A stretch of DNA of 64,000 bases from Notolepis coatsorum (Eukaryota > Chordata > Actinopteri > Aulopiformes > Paralepididae), in contig OZ020601.1 of assembly GCA_963971535.1 (NCBI GenBank), forward strand, positions 24,801,297-24,865,296. The letters run 5' to 3'. Position 1 is the first letter of the stretch, and each line of letters begins with the position of its first letter. The notes under the pieces were generated by a model. The model was not told where the DNA came from. It was given only the letters and a program-made list of their open reading frames with translations, and did not search any database. Positions 22,440-34,852 of the stretch are shown here, in pieces. Made by a program: the position numbers and the translations under genes.

Positions 22440-23500
22440 TCACAGTATGATGTCATAATAGAACATTCTAGAACATTTGTGATGTCACAGTATGATGTCA
22501 ATAATCAAACATTCTAGAACATTTGTGATGTCACAGTATGATGTCATAATCGAACATTCTAGAACATTTGTGTTCTATATTATATTCAACAATTCTCTCA
22601 GCATTTCCTGACATTTTTTCAGACTACAACATAAATCCAGACTGGTTTGACCCTCAAAATGGTCCACCGAAGTCAAACACATGTGGGTAAAGCCCTATTT
22701 TTGATAGTGTTTTTTGTCTATTTCAGACGTGTAACATCCATAACGCAAAAATGTAACATCCATAACGGCACTTTTTTGTGATTCACTCCTTGAGAGGAAA
22801 TGTCAGGTTTTCCTGAATGTGCTTTTTGGGTACCTCAAACCCTTCCCTACAAAGTGATAGTAAACATGTTATTCTTTGAAAAAGATATTCACAGAGTTTT
22901 CATCATGCATCATTCATCATCAAACCATGCTAAACACAGAAAAAAGGCATTTATAATGCATGTCCCCTTTAAATTAACTTTCCAGCCCCCTGTCAACTGT
23001 CAAATGATGTCAACTGTCAACCTGAATTAACATTCAGTATTCAATATGGTCCGATATTAACATTCAGTATTCAATATTGTCTGATTCAATATTAACATTC
23101 AGTATTCAAGTAGAACAGCTAGCTAGCCGTTGTGGACACTCACCTTTCCACAGCAAAACGGTAAGCAAGGCACCTTGGTTGAGAAATGCAGGTTTCAGTC
23201 TATGTGTTGTAGGATAGACAGTCTATCTATCCTGTCTCAAGATGCACAATGAGATCTTCTTCTTCTTCTTTTGATTTTTGAGAGAATCTTGAGAGAATTG
23301 TTGAATAGAACACAAATGTTCTAGAATGTTCTATTATGACATTATACATTCACAACTGTTCTAGAATGTTCTATTATGACATCATACTGTGACATCACAA
23401 ATGTTCTAGAATGTTCTATTATGACATCATACTGTGACATCACAAATGTTCTAGAATGTGCTATTATGACATCATACTGTGACATCACAACAGACCATGT
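22440..23500. mobile_element. Foldback element with HSE arrays at both ends (copy 1)
   Basis: The left end has three units in reverse orientation, with GAACATTCTAGAA at 22461 and 22552 and the core TTCTAGAA at 22512. The right end has four forward units (23319, 23359, 23404 and a weaker one at 23449). Just inside them TATTCAACAATTCTCTCA pairs with GAGAGAATTGTTGAATA. Opposed arrays plus inner inverted repeats define a roughly 1.06-kb non-autonomous element whose termini are tandem repeats. Unit length is about 45 bp. Confidence 0.65.
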
Positions 23501-23605
23501 TTGAGTTGTTTGTCCCCAAAGCCTGTTTTTTGGATTCAAACTTCGTCAGGGTTCTTCGAGGATGTTCGAACCTTCGTTTTTAATTAAAAAAAATAATAAT
23601 AATAA

Positions 23606-24023
23606 AAAAATTAATTATAATTTCTTTTTATATATTCTCAAACTAAATCCTCAATTTGAATACTGTGCAATACTCCAATTCAGCCATTGGCAATTCAGCT
23701 GTTGGGTGGGGGACGCTGCTGAGCGGTCCTCAGACCGGACCTGAAAACACCGCTGGCTCTGCGGCTCTGCAGCTGCATGCTCTCGCAAAATCCAGCAGTG
23801 CACCAAGTCGTTGGGAGGCGGATAATGTTGCCGTCTCTCTCTGCCAAGTTGCTCAGTTCTTGGCTTGATATAATTAATACAAATGTCCAATATAACGGAA
23901 TTCGTAATGTATTTTATATATAAATAAAATAAAAACATAACTGGGAGGGGGGGCTTAGAGGGGGCTAAGCCTTTTTCAGAGGGAGCTTAAGCCCCTGCTA
24001 GCCCCTCCCCCCCGCCGCCACTG
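23606..24023. mobile_element. hAT-type remnant between the two copies
   Basis: It ends at 24023 with CCCGCCGCCACTG, whose complement CAGTGGCGGC is a known kind of hAT terminus, preceded by GGGGGCTTAGAGGGGGCTAA. The same terminus in the forward orientation starts at 51274. Copy 2 of the duplicated unit begins at the very next base. Confidence 0.5.
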
Positions 24024-24639
24024 TGTTGTATCAATATGTGAATCAATTATGTACTTTGTGTCTTTCCATTGGCAGGTGAAGCATGCTGTTACAATGCCCC
24101 TTTATGGGACAGCCAATGTAACGTCCATAACGTTTTTCAGGAAAAGTTGTCATAAAACATGCATCTGGAATGCAATGTCAACCAAACTTCCTAAGCAAAA
24201 CTAACTTTTATAAAGATGACATATTAGCAACAATTAGTCATTCTGGTCTTATTTTTTGTATTCTTTACAAGTGTTATGGACGTTACCGTGACGGACGTTA
24301 CATTGCGAATGTGTGTTGTTAAGTCACAAAGAAAGTTCATATCGCTGTCAATCTGTGCGCGTCTCGCGAGACGACTGCACAAGACCCGCGAAATCACGTT
24401 AATCATACCATATGTATAAGTGCTTAATCTTCTTCATTAATATAGGCTACACGCAGGCTTTTAAAGTCATGAAATATGTAGCGCATTGCTTAGAGTTATA
24501 GAGGGCCATATATCTGCTGCGCTCTGGAAAAGATCTGCGGTGCGTAATTGTACATCTTTCTCCCCGCAGTGATCCTGACAGCTGCGCGTCAGACTTCAGT
24601 AACATATAACAACACGAGACACTGAAAGCTAGGCAGGTA

Positions 24640-24927
24640 ATGTTAATTGGAAGCAGTCAGGAGATTCTTCTTTCTAGGGGTTATTATATCTTTCTGCATG
24701 GTCGTGGTGCTGGGAGCAGCAACAAGCTCAACCCGACAGTTGGGGAGCTGCTGCAGAAAGCGCTCAGCAGCTACCAGAGCACCGGTGGGGAGGGATTTAG
24801 GGGCCTTTCTCACTCACCATTCGGGGTCGAATCAGCGGCGGGTCGAACCAGAAAAGGGTGTGTCTGTCTGAGTGAGAACGCTCCCCCCCGTCCCCGCCCC
24901 CCGCTGATTCGTCCCCGGGGGCGCTGA
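24640..24927 (+). other. Short ORF with hydrophobic segment (copy 2)
   Basis: Near-identical to the ORF at 21230-21517, with the same two open frames. The few differences are too few to test for selection. Confidence 0.2.
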
Positions 24928-25730
24928 ACCTGGACCGATGAAATAGGTGGTCTCGGGTGCGGGCCAGTGGGAGCGGGGGGCGTGACACACACAACGTCGT
25001 TACTGTAATGCTTTCATGCTTGCTTGAATTTTGGGCAGATAAAACCACACAGCAACAACTGGACAATACGCACAAAAACGATATTTATGGGCAATTTGAG
25101 AGTTCATACCTCAACCAAAAACAAGCATGTGGAGCCTCACAGCTCAGTGGATGAAAACATGAAGCCACGTTACAACGCACAGCACTTCCCTGGCTCGCAT
25201 TAGGCCTGGCAATTTTGTTTGCCATTGCTATGTCTATACATTGGTTTCTTGTTCGAATGCATTTATTTCTATTAGACCAGTGGTGTCTCTAATGTTATCT
25301 AGCTACTGATAGCTCCCGATATCATCAGTTTGGTGCTGGCTGGCTAACTAACGTTAGCTGCAAGCCACAATGCTATATTGTTATACTGGCATATTCCATT
25401 CACGTTAGCATGTAAGCTAACAAAATCGGAGCTGATGAGACTAAACTCCGCTTTTGGTGTTCAATTGTGTTGATGTTAGTTTTGTTTCATCAACAAATGA
25501 GAGGCAGAACACACAGTGAATGTATCCGTTTTGTTTATTGTACGTTCTTTGCTGAAAAATAAGTGCTACAGTGGCTATACTAGACTAGTACTAGGCTAAG
25601 CTAACTAGCATTAGCCGTTAGCTTAGCGTTAGCCCTGGGAAACGTCCGCTCAAAAGCGGACTCTACAACACCATCCATTCGTGAGAAAAGGGGGTGGGTT
25701 ATATTGACAAGGCTTGACAACAGAGCACAA

Positions 25731-26775
25731 ATGTTCTAGAATGTTCGATTATGACATCATACTGTATGATGTCAATAAATCAAACATTCTAGAACATTTG
25801 TGATGTCACAGTATGATGTCATAATCGAACGTTCTAGAACATTTGTGTTCTATATTATATTCAACAATTCTCTCAGCATTTCCTGGCATTTTTTCAGACT
25901 ACAACATAAATCCAGACTGGTTTGACCCTCAAAATGGTCCACCGAAGTCAAACACATGTGGGTAAAGCCCTATTTTTGATAGTGTTTTTTGTCTATTTCA
26001 GACGTGTAACATCCATAACGCAAAAATGTAACATCCATAACGGTACTTTTTTGTGATTCACTCCTTGAGAGGAAATGTCAGGTTTTCCTGAATGTGCTTT
26101 TTGGGTACCTCAAACCCTTCCCTACAAAGTGATAGTAAACATGTTATTCTTTGAAAAAGATATTCACAGAGTTTTCATCATGCATCATTCATCATCAAAC
26201 CATGCTAAACACAGAAAAAAGGCATTTATAATGCATGTCCCCTTTAAATTAACTTTCCAGCCCCCTGTCAACTGTCAAATGATGTCAACTGTCAACCTGA
26301 ATTAACATTCAGTATTCAATATGGTCCGATATTAACATTCAGTATTCAATATTGTCTGATTCAATATTAACATTCAGTATTCAAGTAGAACAGCTAGCTA
26401 GCCATTGTGGACACTCACCTTTCCACAGCAAAACGGTAGGCAAGGCACCTTGGTTGAGAAATGCAGGTTTCAGTCTATGTGTTGTAGGATAGACAGTCTA
26501 TCTATCCTGTCTCAAGATGCACAATGAGATCTTCTTCTTCTTCTTTTGATTTTTGAGAGAATCTTGAGAGAATTGTTGAATAGAACACAAATGTTCTAGA
26601 ATGTTCTATTATGACATCATACTGTGCCATCACAAATGTTCTAGAATGTTCTATTATGACATCATACTGTGACATCACAAATGTTCTAGAATGTTCTATT
26701 ATGACATCATACTGTGACATCACAAATGTGCTAGAATGTGCTATTATGACATCATACTGTGACATCACAACGGAC
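25731..26775. mobile_element. Foldback element with HSE arrays (copy 2)
   Basis: Copy 2 counterpart of the element at 22440-23500. One forward unit (25734), two reverse units (25787 core, 25827 full) and four forward units at the right end, of which three keep the perfect TTCTAGAATGTTC 13-mer. Confidence 0.65.
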
Positions 26776-26886
26776 CATGTTTGAGTTGTTTGTCCCCAAA
26801 GCCTGTTTTTGGGATTCAAACTTCGTCAGGGTTCTTCGAGGATGTTCGAACCTTCGTTTTTAATAAAAAAAAGAATAATAATAAAA

Positions 26887-29345
26887 AAATTACTCGGCTA
26901 GGGTCATGATCAGCCTCACTTTGGTGCATTTAAACTCCTCTATGAGGCTAGAGACAGGCAATTCCAGGGCCCTGTGTCCATACAAGCCGATGTTGCTGAG
27001 GCAACACGGGAGGCCAAGCCACTTCTTGTTGTATGAACTGACTGTCCTCTCCAGCTTCTCAACTTTGGTCATGGGGATCTTGTAGACCGTTAGAGGCCAC
27101 ATCAGGCGGGGGAGCAATCCAAACTGCAGGCACCTCAATTTAAACTTTCCAGGGAGCAAGGTCTTGTCTATGCTGACAATGCCTTTGATGGTTTCTTCCT
27201 TCAGCTGATCACTCTGGTCTGAATCTTTGTACCATCGCCCTAGGCTCTTGACTGGCAGTTCTGACACCAAAGGAATGGGTGTATCCTTGATGTGGAACCT
27301 CTGGTCCACGAGTTTTCCTTTGACGATGGATATGCTCCTGGATTTGCTGGGTTTGAACTTCATCCGTGCCCATGTAATGTTGGCATGAAGCTTTCCCAGC
27401 AGACGTTTGGTGCATGCGATGGTTGAGGTCAAGGTGGTCATGTCATCCATGTAGGCGCGAATAGGAGGTAGACGCTGTCCAGATTGCAGACGTTCTCCTC
27501 CCACAACCCACTTGGAGGCTCGAATGACCACTTCCATTGCCATGGTGAAGGCTAGTGGGGAGATGGTACATCCAGCCATTATTCCCACTTCCAAAGATTG
27601 CCATGATGTTGTGTATTCTGTTGTTTTGATACAGAATTGCAGATCTTGGAAGTAATCTCTCACCAGGTTTGTGATGGTATTTGAAATGTGGAAGAAGTTG
27701 AAGGCTGTCCAGCTGAGAGAATGGGGGACGGATCCAAAAGCATTGGCTAGGTCCAGGAATAAGACGTGCAGGTCTCTTCCTTCCCTTTTGGCAGATTGGA
27801 TTTGGTGCCATATCATGCTTGTTTGTTCCAAGCATCCTGAGAAACCAGGAATGCCGGCCTTCTGCACAGATGTGTCAATCAAGTTGTTTTGCTTCAGGTA
27901 TGTAGTCATCCTTTTAGCAACAATGCTAAAGAAGACCTTCCCTTCAACATTCAACAGGTTGATCTGCCGGAATTTATCGATCTTTGAGGCATCCTTCTCC
28001 TTGGGGATTACCACTCCCCCTGCTCTTCGCCACGTTTTTGGGATGGTTTGCTTCATCCACATCACCTTCATTTGCCTCCACAGAAAGCGTAATATATTTG
28101 GGGAGTTTTTATACAGCCGGTATGGAACTCCATTTGGTCCTGGAGCTGAAGCTGCCCTTGCCTTCCTTACTGCTTCCTCAACCTCCCTCCACCTTGGAGG
28201 ACAGACATCTAGCTGGTGTTCTGGTTGAGGAATTGGTGGCATGTCTGGTGGTAACGCCCTCTGTTCATATCTTTTGCTGTCTGTGTGAGTTGTTTTCAGG
28301 TGGTCCTCAAACTCCCTCTTTGGCACCTTAAGTGAGCCGCTCTTTTCCTTTGTGAAGAGTCCTTTCACAAATCTGAAGGGATCCTTGTAGAAGGATGTTC
28401 TCGTTCTTTCCTTCCTCTTGCGTCGAGTCCTGAGGTTTTCAGCTCTCCGCAGTCTTCCCAGGCGTCCCTTCAGGTCTGTTTGCAGGAGGTCAATGCCCAC
28501 TCTTTCCTCCAATGAGGCTCTCTTCCATTGCTTCCTCAAGTCCCTTCTTTCTTTGACAAGGCGCTGGATTTCTTGCTGCCTTCTGGACTTGGGAGGGGTT
28601 GTTGGTGTCATGTCCTTCTTTCCTGTCTCTTTTGTTCCGAACCTTTCTGCTCCATAGAAGTAGATCAGATCGCCCATTTTCTCCAGTTTCTTTTCTACTG
28701 TTCCTTTGATTCCATCCAGGATTTTGATCAGGTCTGCATCGATTGCCCACTCTTTCTTGCTGCTGGACTTTGGCCACTTCACATGAGGTCTGTGGCCTCT
28801 CCAAAGAAGGTTGCAAGTGACTTGGTTCCAAGTTCTCTGATGTGCTTGAATTACTTTCAGCCACTGGGGTACTGATGCTCGGTGGACTGTGGGTTAAATC
28901 CTGCCGCTGAGCTTCACTCCCCTGACTTGACCTTTCTCTCAGAAGATAATGATCAATGCGAGGTCCTGGCCTCATTTTCTTCAAGCACTTCATCCGCCCT
29001 TGATGTATTCGTAGGCCTCTGATGGATGTTACCTTGGACCAGCCACAGCTACATAGTTGGTGCTCCTGTCCTTCAGCTGATGTGCCGATTATCTGGTTCG
29101 TCGTCGTGTTCATTCCAGGGTCAGTTACCGGGTGGTCAGCCGATGAGTCATCTTCCGCCCCCGCTCTTGCAGACTCTAGGGGTGTTTTTCTCTTTAGACT
29201 TTTTGTAGCAATGAGGGGTGGCTTTTGTGCACTTAATTAAGCGACGGAGCCTGCCATCATGGAAAGCTAGTCCATGACAGCCCCGTTGGGGTCTTTCCTT
29301 CCTGTCAGCTGTCTTTCCAAGCCATCACATGGTCTTTCCCTTGTT
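26887..29345 (-). mobile_element. R2/NeSL/HERO-like LINE: zinc finger and reverse transcriptase
   Basis: On the minus strand a frame from 29113 opens with CSCGWSKVTSIRGLRIHQGR, a CxC...H zinc-finger-like DNA-binding start. A different frame, open to 26890, carries the reverse transcriptase: PPRWREVEEAVRKARAASAP, then KTWRRAGGVVIPKEKDASKI, then GRDLHVLFLDLANAFGSVPH (motif A), GIMAGCTISPLAFTMAMEVV (motif B), and AYMDDMTTL (motif C, with the DD pair). One frameshift separates the two parts. The frame ends KVRLIMTLAE where the stop codon is supplied by flanking A/T-rich DNA. Related fish and cnidarian proteins, as I recall them, continue with a C-terminal restriction-like endonuclease, so this copy lacks its 3' end. 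It lies in the tail of duplicated unit copy 2. Confidence 0.8.
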
Positions 29346-29349
29346 GTCA

Positions 29350-29705
<356 letters not shown>

Positions 29706-29920
29706 CAGTTTGATTGGATTTATATGAATGAAATTCATATGTCGGTTCTATGATGTTCTGTTGTGTGCTGTTATTGCACAATGTTGTTTTTTATTGGATT
29801 CTATTATATGTTGTACCACTGTATTGCACATCGTTGCGGGCAAGACCACCCGCATTTCATTGTATACTTGTATGCCGTGACAATTAAAACTCTTGACTTG
29901 ACTTGACTTGAGGAGAAGAT
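29706..29920 (+). mobile_element. LINE 3' end with (ACTTG)n tail
   Basis: The sequence reads like a LINE 3' UTR (CATTTCATTGTATACTTGTA, CCGTGACAATTAAAACTC) and ends in ACTTG repeats at about 29894-29910. No coding part remains. Confidence 0.55.
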
Positions 29921-30604
29921 GACTTTTGACCTAAATCTAGCAAAGTTGTTTACCATTCCAGTTAGGTACATCGTGCCAAGGTTGATTCTCCTAACTGGGC
30001 CATTTTCATCTGATTGAACAATCTTATCACACTTGTTACTGTAACCTTGCTATTTACATTTTTAATTTTTATGCTCGCTTATGCCTGTATTTTTTACTGT
30101 TGTTGTATGTCCATTCTATTTTATAATTTTTAGACTATTTTTAAACTTAATCATTTTAAACTATTTTATTATTTTTACTGAATAGAGAGCCTATTAGGAT
30201 GCTAGATCCTAATGTGAAATGATTCACCATACCTTGCTATGCTCGCTCATGCCTATATTTTTTACTGTTGTGAAGCACTTTGAACTGCAACCTCTGTATG
30301 AAAAGTGCTATACAAATAAAGTTATTATTATTATTATTATATTTGTCTCGAACATAGAAACATAATTATTTTCTTTAAAGGTAAATAGTCAAAGTCAAGT
30401 GTTCGAGAAGGAACAGGGGGAAGTAAAAAATGTATCAAGCCCTGCCCATTCCTTACAAGATTTGACATTATAATGTAATACAAATACAAATAATATAACA
30501 AATAATGAAAAATTAAATAAAAGTACAGTTTTTTATATATCCAAATGAGAAGGAAATATGTAGGCAGTCACATTACTGCTCAAGCTCCTCTCTCTTATGT
30601 GTCC

Positions 30605-30648
<44 letters not shown>

Positions 30649-31320
30649 TGCTTGTTTATAGCTACCTTTAAATGTATTGATATTATTGCTTAATTTTATA
30701 CTCACATCCAGACCATTCCAGAGTGATACCCCACAAACTGCAATGCACATACTTTTAAGAGTTGTACGTACCGTAGGTTGTTTTAAAGCTAATGTCCTTC
30801 TAAAATTATAAACACTCTCTCTAGCCATTACATTTCTTTGAATGTTGCTTGGTAATTTGTTTTTTTATTGCCAGAAACATAATTTGTGCAGATTTTAATT
30901 TGATTAAGTCCATGCATTTTTGTTTGACTCTTTACAAACAGACTATTTGTGTGATCTAAATATCTGCCATGGTGTACCGTATGGCTATTTTTTGCAGTGT
31001 GCATATCTTTTGTAAGTTGCTTTTATAAGTATTTCCCCAAGTTTCAACATAATATGATAGATTTGTGATATGGTACAACGAGTGTGCAATATAATGTATG
31101 TAATGTAGTTGTCTGATTCAGGATATATCTACTCTTGCCCAGTATACCAATACTTCTTGCTAACTTTAACTTTATTAAAGTGGACCTATTCAGGACACTC
31201 AGCACCTCCACCATCTCAAACGGAGGGTTAAAAACATGCTAGCTAGTGTTTGGGAAATTACTAACTGTAGTTTTCCAAACTATTTGCTTCTTCACAATGA
31301 AAAGTAAATCAACATTTCTT
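29921..31320. other. Unclassified stretch with a repeat tail and (AT)n
   Basis: 30268-30340 ends in TGTATGAAAAGTGCTATACA then AATAAAG and TTA repeats, the 3' tail of a common fish LINE or SINE. (AT)n lies at 30608-30646. Nothing else recognised. Confidence 0.5.
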
Positions 31321-31640
31321 TATAACGCTTTATTTGCTTTATTGATCCCCTTTGGGAAATGCAGGCATTATAGCAGCATGGGGGAGGGGAGGTACAAGTA
31401 TGGGCAGGGTAATAGTAGAAAGACATAAATATAGGCAATACAATTCAATCTGAATATAAAAATATGAGAGAAATAAACAGTGTAAACAAAGGTGCAGATG
31501 AGGGTCTGTATGCCCTATCAGTCATAATATATGTTACAATATATATAGACAATAAATAAAGACAATGTAATCTGAATATATACGATGAGTAAAGTAAACA
31601 GTACACAAGGTGCAGGTGAGGGTGACAGTGTTCACAATCT
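31321..31640 (-). mobile_element. LINE 3' UTR fragment ('TTTATTGATCCCC' type)
   Basis: TTTATTGATCCCCTTTGGGA followed by GCATGGGGGAGGGGAGGTAC is the minus-oriented 3' UTR of the same family as 50794-51254. The forward-strand version of the end is seen at 54778-54800 next to GATA-type repeats. Confidence 0.65.
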
Positions 31641-31895
31641 GAGTCTGAAATTTCATACAGTTACGTGGAGCAACAACTGAACTGACACTAAGTAACATGT
31701 GGGTGTGTTTGATGGTGGAAGCAGGGCAGTTAAAGCCTCACTCCGGCTCAAACTCAAGGGTGTGTTTTAAAGACAGGTCAGGGAGCAGTCGTTGGGGTGG
31801 AATCAGGAAAGCGCTTCTAGGGAAATATGTAGCTTGTACCTAAACTACAGAAACACTACTGAAACAGAAAGAATATTATAGGTTTAGAACTAGAG

Positions 31896-32172
31896 ATGGA
31901 CCCAGTGGCTCTCATCCTGGGTCTCCCAAACAGAAAGGAACTACTGTACTGTATCCTTACTTATGCTGCGAGGAAGAACATTTTATTGCAGTGGATTAAT
32001 GAAAAAGCACCAACTGATAAAGGGTGGCAGAAAGTGTTAGTGCCGTTAGAATATACCTTCCATGTATATTACATTCCAAAACAGAGGAACTTTATAACGT
32101 TTGGGAACCATATCTGAACTATATACTTGTATGTCACTTTGGATAAAAGCATCAGCTAAACGACTAAAAGTA
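31896..32172 (+). mobile_element. L1/Tx1-like LINE ORF2 C-terminal fragment
   Basis: The frame 31896-32117 reads LTYAARKNILLQWINEKAPT then DKGWQKVL, the C-terminal motif of L1-type ORF2 (compare 'AxKNILLxW...P....W'). It is followed at 32132-32172 by the dispersed motif CACTTTGGATAAAAGCATCA. No reverse transcriptase remains. Confidence 0.7.
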
Positions 32173-33841
32173 AAAAGAAATGTATATAGAGCCTGAGTGC
32201 ATTATGAATGTAACTGCTGGTGGAGTACTGTATGTATAGAGTATGAGCAGATTTTTGGTTTGTTTTTGTATTTTTTTTCTTTTCTTTTTTTCTTCTTTGT
32301 TGTTTGTGGATTTTATCATGTATCCATCTTTTATTGGCTGTAAAAAAAAACATGAATATATTCTTTAAAAGAAAAACTACCTAAACAACATGACCCGAAG
32401 TAGTTAACTACTGAACAAGCGACTAAGATTTTAACATAGATAAACTACCACCCAACTACTGCAAATTGTAGTTAAACTAGTAATTGAACTACATGCGGTT
32501 AACTCCCCCGCCACCCTGCTGATATTCCTTCCCTTCTGCTACTGCCTGAGATGTTTTTACTTACAAGTATCCCAACATGTAAGACATTTATAGTGTGTAG
32601 TTCTTTATAGTATTTATAGGCATGTTAGACTTTCTCTTGGCAATGGGAATTGGTTTCTTCATTTATCTTTATCATTAGGGCACAAGTATTTTGTGGTTTA
32701 GTATAAATATTTCACATCATCTCAAACTGAAAGTCTACTGTGTCCTATCCTATGCTGTGTGTAGTTCCTTGGACCATCTTGGCAGAGGTTTTGGATTGGC
32801 CTCTTTCCAAGCAGTAATGTTTTAGTTTCAAACTTTTCTGTAATAAAAAAAAGCACATTTGACACATTGCTGAAGAATAACAGCCTACTGTCTCAAATTG
32901 ATTCGGCGAAGTAATTCGTCATAATAGACTTACAGTAAGTATTAGTGCTTCCAGAGCCAGAGATCTGTTGTCAAGCCTGTCAAGGGAGGAAACCTCAGTT
33001 CAAGATTCAGAATAAAGATTATTTCTCAGTGTCTATTGTTTTTGTAAAAGGAATTGGATTGGTTGTACATTAATGCATCAACTCAGTTAGCGCTCGTGAG
33101 ATGGTGTTAATCACAGAGTGTTGAGATTTGTTACCAACGGTAAGGCTCACTATTGTTTATTGTATTATGTGGCAGGTTCATTTAGAAGGCCATGCTGGAA
33201 AAGCTTCCTTCTTAAGTTCTTATTATGTAATAATATAATAACAGGCATGTGGAGGACAGCATAGTCTTATAGGTCTCAATATCATTCTCTATTGAAGGAG
33301 TCCAGAGCTCATACTGGGCCAGAGTACTGTGTCCGATCTCTCTCTCTCTCCATCTCTCTCTCCATCTCTGTCTCTCCTTGGAGTCACCTGCAGAGATATC
33401 TGAACCTTAAAGAGGCACTTCACTAAAAACAAACACTGCTGATTTCTTTTGTACATAATCTCAAACATATGCCAGAGCTCTGAACAGCTTCCCACACATT
33501 GATTTAGTTTGACCGTTATATTGAGAATCTCTTAACATGCAAGCCCGCCGGCGGAACAGACGGTCGCAAATCTCTGAGCTCCAGCCATCGCTCTAACCAA
33601 CGCGGAAAACCAACAAGATTCTTCATACATTTCCTCCTCTTCCTACTATGGATTACAGATTACTTTAATTCACCATGGAAGCTACATCAGACGCAATTGG
33701 AAAGAAGCGATAACGGAAGAGAAAGAGAAAGTGTAAAACACAATGGGCCTCATTCAACAATACTCTCTTATTATTTTTCTTATATTCTTGCTTACCTGTC
33801 TGTTGAGAGAACAATAAGAAAAGCCACCACCACATTCATCA
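32173..33841. other. Unclassified stretch, no gene seen
   Basis: Includes T-rich sequence (32260-32300), a CTCTCTCCATCTCTG tract (33340-33375) and the word GGCACTTCACTAAAAACAAA (33413), which recurs at 36893 in diverged form and points to an unnamed dispersed repeat. Confidence 0.4.
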
Positions 33842-34529
33842 AGTACTGTATATTTGTATATCATGTATGTCATAAATGTCTGGATGTAACAGTACCAGAG
33901 CATGTGAGCGGAGCGGAGCGGGTGGATTTTGAAGTGAGCGCGGAGTGGGCTTTAAAATGGGTCAGAGTGACTCCGGAGCGAGAGCTCTCCTCCGCTCCGA
34001 GCCGCTCCCAGCCGCTCAGTGCACAGTTCAGTTCAGTTCAGTTCAGAGTTTTTATTTGCCACATGGAATAATACAATCATAGTTTCTTCATTAAAAAAAA
34101 ATCATAAATAGCCATTCCATGGACAAAAGGAGCAGGAAGAAGAATAAATCTTATTGTTACCTGCCCCTTATTCCTAAACTAACATGTATTTTCTTAATGG
34201 TCGGCGTATAACCTTATTTACACAAATAATCATTTATACCATTATAAAAGAAACACAATCCATAGTTAAACAAGAAACATTTAAATAATAATAATAATGA
34301 TAAAGAATAAAGAAGAAAAGAAAGAGAAGAGTGGTTTAAACTGATGTAATATACATGTAGTACAATGCCAAAGCAATAGGTGGCGATGTAGTTCAAACAT
34401 GAAGGCTATTTTCAACCAATCAGAAGGGTGAACGCGTCACTAGTCAGTAGTCACTACACATCCTGCTAAGTCAAAACAGAAATCCGCCATCTTTAAATCA
34501 CCTCGGGAACTATTTAGCGATTTATTTTC

Positions 34530-34745
34530 AGCAAGAAACAAACAAAGTGCAATTAAAAAAAAGGATACATTCACTGTGTTCTGCCTCATTTATTGATGAA
34601 ACGAAACCAACATCAACACAATGTACCACCAAGAGCGGAGAGTTTAGTCTCACAAAAAGAGCGCTGATGTTGTTAGCTTACATGCTAACGTGAATGGGAT
34701 CTGCCAGTATAAACACTTAGCATTGCGGCTAGGCTAGCGAACATT
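34530..34745 (-). repeat. Third, partial copy of a segment of the 2.9-kb unit
   Basis: GGATACATTCACTGTGTTCT, TAGTCTCAC and GTTAGCTTACATGCTAACGT match, in reverse orientation, the part of the unit at about 21970-22130. Divergence is much greater than between copies 1 and 2. Confidence 0.7.
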
Positions 34746-34779
34746 AGCATAGTAAAGCTAGTAGAATGGTTGAAAACGT

Positions 34780-34852
34780 TTGAACAGATTGCAGAATGGG
34801 TACAATACAATACGGCTCAATACAAACAATTGTTAAGGGGCCCAGGGGTGCA
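34780..34852 (-). mobile_element. CR1/L2-like LINE tail fragment (copy F) inside the hAT
   Basis: AACAGATTGCAGAATGGGTA and ACAATTGTTAAGGGG are the last bases of the family, in minus orientation. Confidence 0.8.

Larger units (their letters stand above)
20636..23605. repeat. Duplicated ~2.9-kb unit, copy 1
   Basis: From TTGTATCAATATGTGAATCA to the A-rich end TAATAATAATAAAAAAATTA this matches 24024-26886 with only scattered differences and one deletion in copy 2 around 25760. Contents in order: CATAACG/GACGTTAC-rich part, a GC-rich segment (21370-21570) with a short hydrophobic ORF, a part with many GCTAGC/GTTAGC words, then a foldback element with heat-shock-element arrays. Near-identity implies recent duplication. 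Confidence 0.9.
24024..26886. repeat. Duplicated ~2.9-kb unit, copy 2
   Basis: Second copy of 20636-23605, same order of parts. The left HSE cluster is shorter because of a deletion. HSE 13-mers are at 25734, 25827 (reverse), 26594, 26639 and 26684. The unit's A-rich end is interrupted by the LINE at 26887; AATTATAAT, the sequence following copy 1's end, reappears beyond the LINE at about 29349. Confidence 0.9.

Noticed and set aside
27671-28331. Plus-strand ORFs of 185 and 115 codons
   Set aside because: Antisense shadows of the reverse transcriptase ORF on the minus strand.
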